A model generated the notes under the pieces. That model did not search any database and was not told the origin of the DNA. It saw only the letters and a list, made by a program, of their open reading frames with translations. 64,000 nucleotides of DNA, taken from assembly GCF_000524475.1 (NCBI RefSeq), contig NZ_BAVQ01000004.1, positions 1-64,000 of the forward strand. The letters are read 5' to 3'. Positions 36,698 to 44,946 of this stretch are shown piece after piece (the first letter of the stretch is position 1; each line of letters begins with the position of its first letter). A program made the translations under genes and the position numbers. The stretch comes from Tomitella biformata AHU 1821 (GTDB lineage Bacteria; Actinomycetota; Actinomycetes; Mycobacteriales; Mycobacteriaceae).

Positions 36698-37681
36698 CTA
36701 GGTTTGGTGGGATGCGCTGCGGCGGGATGACAACAGCGCGGTGACGACGCGGGACGGGCTGGCATGGCCGATGCGGTCCGCCATCCAGGCGCTCGCGTCG
36801 GCGAGGGAGTTCAGGTCGATGCCGGTCTCGATGCCCAGTCCGTGCAGCATCCACACCAGGTCCTCGGTGGCGAGGTTGCCGGTGGCGCCCTTTGCGTAGG
36901 GACACCGGCCCAATCCGCCCGCGGCGCTGTCGAACTCCGTAACGCCGGCGGTGAGCGCGGCGTACACGTTGGCCAACGCCTGCCCGTAGGTGTCGTGGAA
37001 GTGCATCGCGACCTGGTCCACGTCGACGCCGCGGGCCTGGACGGCCGCCAGCAGCGCGCGCACGTGCCCCGGGGTCGCCACCCCGATGGTGTCGCCGAGC
37101 GAGAGCGAGGTGCAGCCGCCGTCGAGCAGCTCCCGGGCGAGGTCGGCGACGCGCTCCACCGGCACCGAGCCCTCCCAGGGGTCGCCGAAGCACATCGAGA
37201 TGTACCCGCGCACGGGCAGGCCCGCGGCCCGGGCGGCCGTGGCCACCTCGACGGCGGCGGAGACCGCCCCGGCGATCGTGGTGTTGAGGTTGCGCTTCGC
37301 GAACTCCTCTGTGGCGCTGACGAACACCGCGACCTCGGTGGCCCCGGCCGCGATGGCCCGGTCCAGCCCGCGCAGGTTCGGCACCAGCACGACGGCCCGG
37401 ACCTCGTCGGGCAGGGAGACCTGCGCCATGAGCTGCTCGGCGTCGGCGAGCTGCGGGATCCACCGGGGGGAGACGAAGCTCGTGAGCTCCACGGTGCCCA
37501 CGCCCGCCGCGACGAGCCGCTCGATGAACTCGACCTTGGCCGCGGTGGGGATCACCTCGGTCTCGGCCTGCAGCCCATCCCGCGGGCCCACCTCGTAGAC
37601 CCGCACCTGCGTGGGCAGGCCCGCCTGGGGAAAGCGGTGCGGGGCCGGCGACCAGGCGGCCGGCTGCTCAGGCGCTGACAC
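36698..37681 (-). CDS. mvaB: hydroxymethylglutaryl-CoA lyase
   Basis: A 327-residue enzyme that splits HMG-CoA into acetyl-CoA and acetoacetate. The catalytic loop is VYEVGPRDGLQAETEVIP (Arg-Asp pair). Metal ligands are in VAMHFHDTYGQALANVYAAL, and the flexible cysteine loop is GGLGRCPYAKGATGNLATED. Further family marks are VELTSFVSPRWIPQLADAE and YISMCFGDPWEG. GTG start at 37681, 6 bp after the reductase stop, so both are surely coexpressed. Lyase next to a class II reductase is the arrangement of the mevalonate catabolic operon (mvaAB) of Pseudomonas mevalonii. An alternative use in leucine breakdown is less likely here because no isovaleryl- or methylcrotonyl-CoA genes are nearby. Confidence 0.95.
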   Translation of the reverse strand: MSAPEQPAAWSPAPHRFPQAGLPTQVRVYEVGPRDGLQAETEVIPTAAKVEFIERLVAAGVGTVELTSFVSPRWIPQLADAEQLMAQVSLPDEVRAVVLVPNLRGLDRAIAAGATEVAVFVSATEEFAKRNLNTTIAGAVSAAVEVATAARAAGLPVRGYISMCFGDPWEGSVPVERVADLARELLDGGCTSLSLGDTIGVATPGHVRALLAAVQARGVDVDQVAMHFHDTYGQALANVYAALTAGVTEFDSAAGGLGRCPYAKGATGNLATEDLVWMLHGLGIETGIDLNSLADASAWMADRIGHASPSRVVTALLSSRRSASHQT

Positions 37682-37687
37682 GGCCGG

Positions 37688-38962
37688 TCAGTTCCCGCCG
37701 CGGAGCTCCGCGAGGACCTCCACAGCGTGCTCGACGCGAATCTTCTTGTCCGCCACCAGCCGGGCGACGACGGCGTCGATCTCGTGCTTCTCCGCGCCGG
37801 CGGTCGCCGCGATGTTGCGCGCGTGCAGGCCCATGTGGCCGCGCTGCACGCCCTCGCCGGCGAGCACGCGGACGGCCGCGAGGTTCTGCGCCAGACCGAC
37901 GGCCATGATCACGCCGGCCAGCTCCTCCGCCGTCTCGACGCCGAGCATCTTCACGGCGGCCTGCGCGACGGGGTGCACCTTGGTGGCGCCGCCGACGAGG
38001 CCCACGGGCATCGGCAGCTCGAGGGTCCCGACGATGTTGCCGTCCGCGTCCTTCTCGAAGTGCGAGAGCGAGGAGTACACGCCGTCGGCGTTGACCGCGT
38101 GGGAGTGGCAGCCCGCCTCGACCGCGCGGGTGTCGTTGCCGGTCGCGAGGACCGCGGCGCTGATGCCGTTCATGATGCCCTTGTTGTGGGTGGCGGCGCG
38201 GTAGGGATCGCACTCGGCCAGGCGCACCGCGTGGATGAGGTTGTCGACCACCTCGGGGCTGCCGATGAGCTCGGCGTCGAAGACCGCGCGCACGCGGGTC
38301 AGCCGCAGGTCCGCCTTGTTCGTCAGGATCCGCAGGACGACGCGGCCGCCCGCGATCTCGGCGACGCGGGGCGCAATGGCCTCAGCCATGGTGTTGACGG
38401 CGTTCGCGCCCATCGCGTCGCGCACGTCGACGTGGATGTGCAGCACCACATAGGTCTGCTCCGGCGCGGTGACCAGGCGGACCGAGACCTCTTGCACGCC
38501 GCCGCCGAAGCTGACCAGCATGGGGTCCTGCTCGTTGGCGAGGGCGATGAGCTCCGCGCGCGCCTCGAGCAGGCGGATGCGGGCGGCGGCCGGGTCGAGG
38601 ACGTCGACGACCTGGATCTGCGCCTGCATGATCGGCTGTGTGCTGGAGACGTGGAAGCCGCCGAGGCCGCGGGCGATGCGCGCCGCGTTGCTGGCCGCGG
38701 CCACCACGGAGGGCTCCTCGGTGGCGAGCGGGATCAGGTAGTCCTTGCCGTTGATGGTGAAGTTGGTGGCGATGCCGACGGGGATGCCGATCACGCCGAT
38801 CACGTTCTCCACCATGCGGTCGGCCTGGTCGATCGTCAGGCCCGCGCCCGGCTCGAAGGTCTGGATGTCGGCGTCCGTCAGGCCGGTCTGCCCGGCCACC
38901 TCGGCGCGACGCGCGGCCACGTCGTAGGCCCTGAAGTTCTTGATCCGGCTGTCGATCGCCAC
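37688..38962 (-). CDS. mvaA: class II (degradative) hydroxymethylglutaryl-CoA reductase
   Basis: A 424-residue soluble enzyme without membrane domain. In this family it oxidises mevalonate plus CoA to HMG-CoA with NAD(P). All catalytic residues known from the Pseudomonas mevalonii enzyme are visible: Glu83 (ATEEPSVVAAAS), Lys261 (AATHNKGIMNG), Asp277 (ATGND), and His376 (GVQRGHMGLHARN). The dimer segment RMVENVIGVIGIPVGIATNF is intact. GTG at 38962 was chosen: it has GGGAGG six bases upstream and makes the N-terminus (VAIDSRIKNFR) align end to end with the Pseudomonas enzyme. A GTG at 38998 is the longer option. Directly upstream of mvaB. Class II reductases also occur in biosynthetic settings, but no mevalonate kinase genes are here. 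Confidence 0.95.
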   Translation of the reverse strand: MAIDSRIKNFRAYDVAARRAEVAGQTGLTDADIQTFEPGAGLTIDQADRMVENVIGVIGIPVGIATNFTINGKDYLIPLATEEPSVVAAASNAARIARGLGGFHVSSTQPIMQAQIQVVDVLDPAAARIRLLEARAELIALANEQDPMLVSFGGGVQEVSVRLVTAPEQTYVVLHIHVDVRDAMGANAVNTMAEAIAPRVAEIAGGRVVLRILTNKADLRLTRVRAVFDAELIGSPEVVDNLIHAVRLAECDPYRAATHNKGIMNGISAAVLATGNDTRAVEAGCHSHAVNADGVYSSLSHFEKDADGNIVGTLELPMPVGLVGGATKVHPVAQAAVKMLGVETAEELAGVIMAVGLAQNLAAVRVLAGEGVQRGHMGLHARNIAATAGAEKHEIDAVVARLVADKKIRVEHAVEVLAELRGGN

Positions 38963-39072
38963 TGCCATCCTCCCGAAGTCGTTTATGTCCGACCTCACGG
39001 TAGATTCGCGGCGCGGTCTGGGCCACGTGCTATCAGCCCACTAATCTTCCAAATCAATGTGTCCAGGACCCA

Positions 39073-41004
39073 TCATCGAACGTTCAGGACACCGCCGCTG
39101 CGCAACTCCTCGAGCCGCACCGCCATCGAGACGCGGAAGAACTTCTCGTCGTGCCGCCAATCCTCGCCCAGCAGGACGCGAATCCGGTCCAGCCGCTGCA
39201 CCACCGTGTTCGGGTGATAGCTCAGGGCCCGCGCGGCCTTCGTCGGGCTGCCCTCGTTGCGCACCAGGGCCCGCAGGGTCGCCGTCAGGTCAGTGCCCCG
39301 CTGCCTATCGTGCGCCAGGACCGGTCCGATGATGTCGTCCACGAACTCGTGCAGCAGCGCCGGGTCATCCCCGAACAGCAGCGTGTACGGCAGGTACGCG
39401 GCGGTCGTCACGGCGCCGTCGACGGTGCCCAGCGCGACTAGCAGCCGGGCGGTACGCAGCGCGGAGTCGAACGCCCGCGGCAGCCCGTCCGGCGTGGCCG
39501 CGCGGTCCGGGGCCACCACCACGGCCTGCGGGCCGATCGCCCCCGCGATCTGCCGATGCAAGATGGTGGCCGCGTTCGACGGATCTCCGGATGGCATCAC
39601 CACCGCGACCAGGCCAGCGTGCTCGCTCGCCAGCGCGCCCGCCGGCAGCGCCTGCAGCACCGCCCGCAGCGCTGCGGGCCGCACCGGCGGCGCCGTCGAG
39701 ACCACCAGCACCGTGTCCAGCGCGCCTAAGTCCACCCCGTGGCCCCGGGTCCGGCGGGCCAGGTCGCGCCGCCGCTCCGGCGCGGCGCTGAGCAGGTCCG
39801 CCACCAATTCGCCCCGTGCGCGCCTGTCGGCGGCGTCCGCGGCGGAGTTCTGCAGCACCAGGATCGCGGCGACCTGGGCCGCGCGCTCGACGGTGCGCTC
39901 CTCCACTGGGCCAATCACCGGGCCAATCACCGGGCCCTCGGCCGTCTCTGCCTCATCAAGCAGGATCGCGCCCAGCAGCGTGTCCCCCGCCGTGATCGCG
40001 GCCACCAGCTCCACAGTCCCGGCGCCTGATCCCACCCGCGTGCAGTGGCCGGACTGGCGGCTCTGCTCGATAGCGTCGGTCACCGCCTTCGGCAGCAGCA
40101 GGTTGGCCGCCCCGTGCTCCGCCGGGGACGAGGCCAGCAGCCGCAGGTCCACATCGACGATACGCACCCGGCGCGCCAGCGCGTTGCCCAGCGTCCGGGC
40201 CACCTGTGGATAGCCACCGCCGCGCAGCACCGCGTGGATCAGGTCCTGGTGCACCACATTTGACCGGTCCCGAGCCTGGACGTGCTCGGTCAGCTCCGCC
40301 AGCGCCTGCTGTGTCTCGGCGACCGCCACCTCCGCCCGGCTCAGCGCCCGGGCGGTCTGCAGCACCACCGAGGCGTAGTTCGCGAGCGCCGAGAGCATCG
40401 AGATCTGCTCCGCCGTGAAGCGCCGCTCGCGCCGGTCCGCGGCGAACAGCACGCCGAGGACCTCCCCGTCGGCCAACATCGGCACGCCGAGAATCGCGAC
40501 GAGCCCCTCCGCCTCCGTCGCGGCGGCGACGTCGTCGTCGTGCGGCAAGTCCGTGCGCTCGCTATAGCGCTGCACCCACTGCGGGGCGCGCGATTCCGCG
40601 ATGGCGCTGACCAGTCCGGCGCCCGCGGGCACCCGCAGGCGCCGCAGCTCCGGCGAGATCGCGCCGGCGGTCTGCCGCACGTACAGGTCGTGGGTCCGCT
40701 GGTCGAATTCCGACAAGTAGGTGATGTCGGTGCCCATCATCGAGTGGGCCTTGTCGACGAGCCGCTGCAGCAGCTCGTCGACGTCGCGCACCTCGGCCAA
40801 CTCCCGGGCGCTGGTGTACAGCACCGCCAGCTCGGTCTCACGGTGGCGCAGCCGGGAAAGCTCGGCGCGGCTGGCGCGGATCTGGGCCAGCGCGGCAGCC
40901 TGTTCGTCGCGGTCCAGGCCCAGTTCCGCCAGCGCCCGCTCGTCCGCCGCGGGGTCCGCGGGCGGAGCGGTCGCGTCGAATAAGTCGATGGCGACCCTGC
41001 GCAC
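39073..41004 (-). CDS. GAF-domain PucR/CdaR family transcriptional regulator
   Basis: A 643-residue regulator. A coiled-coil-like N-terminus (LAQIRASRAELSRLRHRETE) leads into a GAF domain at about residues 60-210 (DELLQRLVDKAHSMMGTDIT, VAILGVPMLADGEVLGVLFA). A central region follows with a GGDEF-like/PucR fold. The C-terminal helix-turn-helix is LTATLRALVRNEGSPTKAAR and ALSYHPNTVVQRLDRIRVLL. The family activates catabolic genes when the GAF domain binds a ligand. GTG at 41004 overlaps the stop of the small monooxygenase by one base (TAGTG). It lies 110 bp upstream of mvaA on the same strand and is the obvious candidate regulator of the mevalonate genes. Confidence 0.9.
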   Translation of the reverse strand: MRRVAIDLFDATAPPADPAADERALAELGLDRDEQAAALAQIRASRAELSRLRHRETELAVLYTSARELAEVRDVDELLQRLVDKAHSMMGTDITYLSEFDQRTHDLYVRQTAGAISPELRRLRVPAGAGLVSAIAESRAPQWVQRYSERTDLPHDDDVAAATEAEGLVAILGVPMLADGEVLGVLFAADRRERRFTAEQISMLSALANYASVVLQTARALSRAEVAVAETQQALAELTEHVQARDRSNVVHQDLIHAVLRGGGYPQVARTLGNALARRVRIVDVDLRLLASSPAEHGAANLLLPKAVTDAIEQSRQSGHCTRVGSGAGTVELVAAITAGDTLLGAILLDEAETAEGPVIGPVIGPVEERTVERAAQVAAILVLQNSAADAADRRARGELVADLLSAAPERRRDLARRTRGHGVDLGALDTVLVVSTAPPVRPAALRAVLQALPAGALASEHAGLVAVVMPSGDPSNAATILHRQIAGAIGPQAVVVAPDRAATPDGLPRAFDSALRTARLLVALGTVDGAVTTAAYLPYTLLFGDDPALLHEFVDDIIGPVLAHDRQRGTDLTATLRALVRNEGSPTKAARALSYHPNTVVQRLDRIRVLLGEDWRHDEKFFRVSMAVRLEELRSGGVLNVR

Positions 41005-41300
41005 TAGGCGTCGACGGCGATCAGCGGATGCAGTGCCGGCGCGCCATCGAGGTGCGCACGCAACGCTGCCGCGGCGAACTTGAGGTTCAGCCCCCGCATG
41101 TGCCCGTCCAACGCCTCCTGGTCCGCCCACACCTCGATGGTGATGAACGTGCCGGGCGCCGCGGCGGACTCGTACAGCTCATATGCCACACAGCCGTTCT
41201 CGGCGCGGCTCTTCGCCGTCAGCCCGGTGAGGATCTCCCGCACTGCCTCGCCCGAGCCGTCCTTCGAGATCAGCGTCGCCACCAGCTTGATTTCTGCCAT
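41004..41300 (-). CDS. antibiotic biosynthesis monooxygenase-family (ABM) protein
   Basis: A 98-residue ferredoxin-like alpha+beta protein. It reads IKLVATLISKDGSGEAVREI, ENGCVAYELYESAAAPGTF and IEVWADQEALDGHMRGLNLK, the ABM pattern. Members are cofactor-free monooxygenases or simple small-molecule binders acting as dimers. Its stop overlaps the GTG of the PucR regulator, so the two are translationally coupled. That pairing suggests a role in making or removing the regulator's ligand, but this is speculation. Confidence 0.85.
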   Translation of the reverse strand: MAEIKLVATLISKDGSGEAVREILTGLTAKSRAENGCVAYELYESAAAPGTFITIEVWADQEALDGHMRGLNLKFAAAALRAHLDGAPALHPLIAVDA

Positions 41301-41348
41301 GAGGGCCCCTCCGTCACGCGGCCACCCGGCGCGGCCACCCGGTCGAGC

Positions 41349-42026
41349 CTACGACGCGTTGTCCAGCGCAGTTCGCAATAGCTGGGTGAGCACCTCCACC
41401 GGCTGCGCGCCGGAGACCGCGTACTTGCGGTTGGCGACGAAGAAGGGCACGCCCGTGACCCCCAGCTCCGCCGCAATCTGCTCGTCCGCCCTGACCGCGT
41501 CCGACGCAGTGTCATCGGCCAGAGCCTGCGCCACCTCGTCGGCGTCGAACCCCACGGCGGCGGCGATCTTGACCAGCGCCTGCCGGTCATCGACCGCGAC
41601 ACCCTCCACGAAGTGCGCCGTGAACAGCGCGTCGAGCACCGCCGCACCCCGCTCGGTGTCCGCGCCCGCGAGGTGCACCAGACGATGGGCGTCGAAGGTG
41701 TTGGCAGCCACGGTGGTGCCAAAGTCGATGGCCAGACCGTCGGCCTGCGCCGTGCTCGCGACGTGGCCGAACATGCCCTCGACCTGCTCCGCCGTCATAC
41801 CCTTCGCCGTCATCAGCGCGTCGAGCTCCCGCTCGCCGCCGCCTACCGCGCGGTCCGGGCTCAGCTCATAGGAGCGCCAGCGCACCTGCACTCGGTCCCG
41901 GTCGCCGGCGGGCAGCTCGGCCAGGGCCTGGGTCAGGCGGTTGCCGCCGATGTAGCACCAGGGGCAGGCGATATCGGACCAGACCTCGAGGTGGACCAGG
42001 GACGCGGCATTCGATTCAGTAGGCAC
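41349..42026 (-). CDS. DsbA-family (FrnE-like) thiol oxidoreductase
   Basis: A 225-residue thioredoxin-fold protein. The active-site motif CPWC is in VWSDIACPWCYIGGNRLTQA. The helical insertion and the cis-proline strand VTGVPFFVANRKYAVSGAQP are intact. No signal peptide is present, so it acts in the cytoplasm like other FrnE-type proteins, which exchange disulfides or handle oxidised or electrophilic compounds. The GTG at 42026 gives a normal family length; a longer ORF upstream is a shadow of the TetR region. Alone on its strand, downstream of the TetR gene by about 40 bp. Confidence 0.92.
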   Translation of the reverse strand: MPTESNAASLVHLEVWSDIACPWCYIGGNRLTQALAELPAGDRDRVQVRWRSYELSPDRAVGGGERELDALMTAKGMTAEQVEGMFGHVASTAQADGLAIDFGTTVAANTFDAHRLVHLAGADTERGAAVLDALFTAHFVEGVAVDDRQALVKIAAAVGFDADEVAQALADDTASDAVRADEQIAAELGVTGVPFFVANRKYAVSGAQPVEVLTQLLRTALDNAS

Positions 42027-42067
42027 AACCCCCTCAACGGCTGGCGGTGCCGGGGTGTTCCCCCTCA

Positions 42068-42613
42068 CTAGGGGAAGAGCTGACGTGCGATGGGACGGAA
42101 GGCCTCGGCGGCATCCGGGCCGGGCGCCAGGTTCCCGCCCAGGCACAGGGCCGCGTAGCCGTGCGCCAGCGACCAGGCCGCCTGCAGCTGGGACTCCGCG
42201 TCCGGAGCGCCGTCGAGCGCGGACCGCAAGAGCCCGAGGGCGCGTTGCGCCGCAGCGGCCAGCGCACTGTCCTCCCATCGGAGCGTCGCGCGCGCCCACA
42301 TGACCTCGAAATGCGCGGGGTGCGTCAGCGCGACGCGGACATAGCGCACGCCCAGCTCGCCCAGGATGTTCGCATCGGGATCGACGGGCGCTGCGAGCGC
42401 GTCCGCCAGCGTCTCGAAGCCCTCGGCGGCGATTGCGGTGAGCAGCCCCGTCTTATCCCGGAAATGATGTGCCGGCGCGGCGTGGGAGACCCCGGCCCGA
42501 CGGGCCAGCTCGCGCAGGCTCAGCTTGCCGATGCCGTCGACGCGGATCAGCTCGACGGCCACGGCCAAGATCGCGTGGCGCAGGTCGCCGTGGTGGTACG
42601 GGTGCGAGGTCAC
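42068..42613 (-). CDS. TetR family transcriptional regulator
   Basis: A 181-residue regulator starting MTSHPYHHGDLRHAILAVAV. The helix-turn-helix is LSLRELARRAGVSHAAPAHH followed by FRDKTGLLTAIAAEGFETLA. The C-terminal half fits the TetR_C_33-like group (RYVRVALTHPAHFEVMWARA, AWSLAHGYAALCLGGNL). It is divergent from the small DUF3291-like gene, and two inverted operator-like copies lie between them, so both genes are probably repressed by it. The downstream DsbA-like gene may be cotranscribed. Confidence 0.93.
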   Translation of the reverse strand: MTSHPYHHGDLRHAILAVAVELIRVDGIGKLSLRELARRAGVSHAAPAHHFRDKTGLLTAIAAEGFETLADALAAPVDPDANILGELGVRYVRVALTHPAHFEVMWARATLRWEDSALAAAAQRALGLLRSALDGAPDAESQLQAAWSLAHGYAALCLGGNLAPGPDAAEAFRPIARQLFP

Positions 42614-42632
42614 GGATCACAGCCTACGCCGC

Positions 42633-42685
42633 ATCTAGTCATTGACAAGATGGGCCGTGAGGCGCAATCTTGTCAATGACTAGAT
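42633..42685. promoter_or_regulatory. inverted pair of TetR operator-like sites
   Basis: Perfect 19-bp arms, ATCTAGTCATTGACAAGAT at 42633-42651 and its complement at 42667-42685. Each arm itself holds the near-palindrome TAGTCA-T-TGACAA. The pair lies between the two divergent start codons, centres 34 bp apart. Likely binding sites of the adjacent TetR protein. Confidence 0.75.
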
Positions 42686-42706
42686 CCCCTTCCGAAGGAG
42701 GCCACC

Positions 42707-43099
42707 ATGCCCGCACTGCCCTGGACCGCCGCCACCAATACCCGGCCCGCCGAGAATGCCGAGGTGCTGGTGATGGCCTCCCGTTTCCATCTGAAATCCC
42801 TGACGCAGGTGCCCGCATTCCTCCTCGCAGCCATGCGGATCCGCGCACAGATGCTCGCATCACCAGGGGCCGTCGGGGTCGCGCTCATCGCCAAACCCCT
42901 CGCCAGGACCTTCTACACATTGTCTGCCTGGACCGACCGCGCGGCGATCGACGCCGCCATCGCGATCGAGCCGCACCGGCGCACGATGACGCGTTTCCAT
43001 CCCCTCATGGAGAGCTCGGCCTTCGCGTTCTGGAATGTCGACCCCGCGGCTCTGCCGGTCGACTGGGCCGACGCGATCTGCCGGCTCGACGAGGAATGA
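42707..43099 (+). CDS. DUF3291-like / small monooxygenase-like protein
   Basis: A 130-residue protein with a strong ribosome site GAAGGAGG. It reads ALPWTAATNTRPAENAEVLV, MASRFHLKSLTQVPAFLLAA and LARTFYTLSAWTDRAAIDAA, then FAFWNVDPAALPVDW. This is the ferredoxin-like fold of small monooxygenase or spheroidene-monooxygenase-like proteins, often annotated DUF3291. No catalytic residues are known. It faces a TetR gene through paired operators and is probably its main target, in which case it takes part in a response to a small hydrophobic compound. Confidence 0.75.
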   Translation: MPALPWTAATNTRPAENAEVLVMASRFHLKSLTQVPAFLLAAMRIRAQMLASPGAVGVALIAKPLARTFYTLSAWTDRAAIDAAIAIEPHRRTMTRFHPLMESSAFAFWNVDPAALPVDWADAICRLDEE

Positions 43100-43837
43100 G
43101 CGCGCGGCCCGGCCCTCGCCGACGTCGCCCCCGTTTCGCGGTCGCGCCCCCGTTGCAGCGGGGGCGCGGGCACATGGCGGGGGCAAACTCACAGACGCCA
43201 TCCGCCGCACCACCACATCGACCACCTCGGGGTCCGCGCCCAGCGGCGCCGTCACCCCAGCCACGTCCGCCACTTCAAGCCGATCCTGAAACATGCCGCG
43301 CGCCAACAGGTACGACGCGATGAAGACGCGGCCGGCGCGGGGCCGGGCGAGCACGTCGGACAGTTGCGGCGTGCCGGCGGCGATGTAGCCAATCGCCACC
43401 GGCACGCGCACCAGATCAGCGAGCAAGCCCGCCATCTGGCGTATCTCGGCGCGGGCGCGGGGATCTGTCGACCCCGCAGCCGCCAGCACCACGGCGTCCC
43501 CCGGCCGCCAGCCGGCCGCGACCAGCCTGCTCGCAAGCACTCGCGCCAATGCCGGATCCGGCCCCAGCGCGGGGGTGACGGCCACCGGGTGCCGCGCGCC
43601 CGACGCCACCTCCCGGGGCACATCTACCCGCACGTGGAAGCCGGAGGAGAGGAATACGGGGACCAGCACCGACGCGCCTCGCAGTGAGCGCAGCACCTCG
43701 GCCGGGGAGGGCCCGCGCACGTCGATGAAGGCGGTCCGCACGTCTCCCACCTGCACGGAGACTGCGGCGGCCAGGTCAGCGATCATTGCCGTGCCGTGGC
43801 CGGATCGGGTGCCGTGCGCCACCAGGACCAGGGTCAT
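42860..43837 (-). CDS. CbiX-like sirohydrochlorin chelatase with run-on C-terminus
   Basis: A 325-residue reading frame. The first ~215 residues are CbiX-like: MTLVLVAHGTRSGHGTAMIA with the conserved histidine, then VLVPVFLSSGFHVRVDVPRE with a second metal-binding His, and VPVAIGYIAAGTPQLSDVLA. The family inserts iron (or cobalt) into sirohydrochlorin, so it would make siroheme for NirB. After about residue 218 (VVVRRMAS) the protein becomes arginine/glycine-rich and loses family pattern; it runs through a hairpin and antisense into the DUF3291-like gene. A one-base shift would end it at a TGA right there. It begins one base within the HemD-like gene stop (TGATG). Confidence 0.75.
   Translation of the reverse strand: MTLVLVAHGTRSGHGTAMIADLAAAVSVQVGDVRTAFIDVRGPSPAEVLRSLRGASVLVPVFLSSGFHVRVDVPREVASGARHPVAVTPALGPDPALARVLASRLVAAGWRPGDAVVLAAAGSTDPRARAEIRQMAGLLADLVRVPVAIGYIAAGTPQLSDVLARPRAGRVFIASYLLARGMFQDRLEVADVAGVTAPLGADPEVVDVVVRRMASVSLPPPCARAPAATGARPRNGGDVGEGRAARSFLVEPADRVGPVDRQSRGVDIPEREGRALHEGMETRHRAPVRLDRDGGVDRRAVGPGRQCVEGPGEGFGDERDPDGPW
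43143..43168. terminator. GC hairpin at the DUF3291-like / cbiX junction
   Basis: Perfect arms CGCGCCCCCG (43143-43152) and its complement (43159-43168) with a 6-nt loop. Placed 43 bp after the DUF3291-like stop; on the reverse strand it also lies where the chelatase should end. Confidence 0.7.
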
Positions 43838-44946
43838 CAGGTGGTCTCCACCGCGAGCCGGTAGCCCCGCTTGACCACCGTCTGCACCACGCCAGGGGCC
43901 TCGAGGGAGCCGCGCAGCCGGGCCACCGCGGCCTCCACGGCGTGCGAGCCCGTCGTGGCCAACGCCGCCTGCAACTCCGGGCGCGAGACCACCCGGCCCG
44001 GCTGCGCCGCCAGCACCGTCAGCAGCGACAGCGAGGCCGGGGACAGCTGACACGCCTGCCCGTCGAGCAGCACGCCGCCCGCCCGCAGCCGCAGCTCCGA
44101 GCCGCCGGCGTGGATCACGCCCGAACGTGCGGGAAGCTCCTCCGCGAGCAGCCGCGCGAGCGCTCCGAGCCGGGAGCGCTCGGGCACGGCGGCAGGCACG
44201 CCGAGGCTGGTGAGCGGAGCCGCGGTGATCGCCCCGACGCATGCGGCGAGCACTGGGCCGCGCAGGGCGGCCAGCACCGGCTCCAACATCCCGGTGGCCT
44301 GCGCGCGCCCGAGGAATGAGGCGACGGCCGGCGCGCTGGTGAAGGTCAGCGCGTCCAACGCGCCGGTGCTCACCAGGCCGATCATGTGGTCTAGGCGTGT
44401 GGGGTCGGCCGGCGGCACCCAGCGGTACACAGGAACAGCAACGACGTCCGCGCCGGCCCGCCGCAGCGCCGCGCAGATGTCGGTGGCGGGCTCCCACTCG
44501 GTGGCGGCGCCGTGCAGCTGCACCGCGATCCGCATGCCGCGCACGCCCTGGCCCAGCAGCCGCTCGAGGACCTCCGCGGAGGACTCCGAAACGGGCGACC
44601 ACTCCTCCCGCAGCCCCGCCGCCCGGATCGCGCCGACCGCCTTGGGCCCGCGCGCCAGCAGCCTCGTGCCGGCTAGCGCGGCGCGCAGGCCCTCCCCGAG
44701 TCCCTGTCCCTCTGCGGCCTCCACCCACCCCCTAAAGCCAATCCCCGTGGTGGCCACCACGATTCGCGGCGGATGCCCGATCACGTCATGGGTGGCGGCG
44801 GCCAGTTCCGCGTCGTCCTCGAGGTCGATGACCCGGATCGCGGGGGCGCACACCACGTCCGCGCCCCGCCGCACCAGCAGGTTCGCGAACTCCTCGGCGC
44901 GCCGGGCGGCGGTGACACCAATGGTGAACCCGGCCAGCTCACGCAC
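43837..44946 (-). CDS. NnaR-type regulator: uroporphyrinogen-III synthase domain fused to winged-helix DNA-binding domain
   Basis: A 369-residue two-domain protein. Residues ~1-260 are HemD-like: GFTIGVTAARRAEEFANLLV, RIVVATTGIGFRGWVEAAEG and LDALTFTSAPAVASFLGRAQ. Residues ~275-369 form an OmpR/PhoB-type winged helix: LDGQACQLSPASLSLLTVLA, GRVVSRPELQAALATTGSHA and VQTVVKRGYRLAVE. The same fusion, NnaR, is an established co-regulator of nitrate/nitrite assimilation genes in mycobacteria and Streptomyces. The GTG at 44946 has AGGTG upstream and overlaps the nirD stop by 8 bp; a GTG 7 codons earlier is possible. It could also make uroporphyrinogen III for siroheme; whether it keeps that activity is unknown. 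Confidence 0.9.
   Translation of the reverse strand: MRELAGFTIGVTAARRAEEFANLLVRRGADVVCAPAIRVIDLEDDAELAAATHDVIGHPPRIVVATTGIGFRGWVEAAEGQGLGEGLRAALAGTRLLARGPKAVGAIRAAGLREEWSPVSESSAEVLERLLGQGVRGMRIAVQLHGAATEWEPATDICAALRRAGADVVAVPVYRWVPPADPTRLDHMIGLVSTGALDALTFTSAPAVASFLGRAQATGMLEPVLAALRGPVLAACVGAITAAPLTSLGVPAAVPERSRLGALARLLAEELPARSGVIHAGGSELRLRAGGVLLDGQACQLSPASLSLLTVLAAQPGRVVSRPELQAALATTGSHAVEAAVARLRGSLEAPGVVQTVVKRGYRLAVETT

Noticed and set aside
36698-38998. HMG-CoA lyase/reductase as part of leucine degradation or isoprenoid synthesis
   Set aside because: No methylcrotonyl-CoA, isovaleryl-CoA, mevalonate kinase or HMG-CoA synthase genes are nearby; the reductase matches the degradative type end to end.
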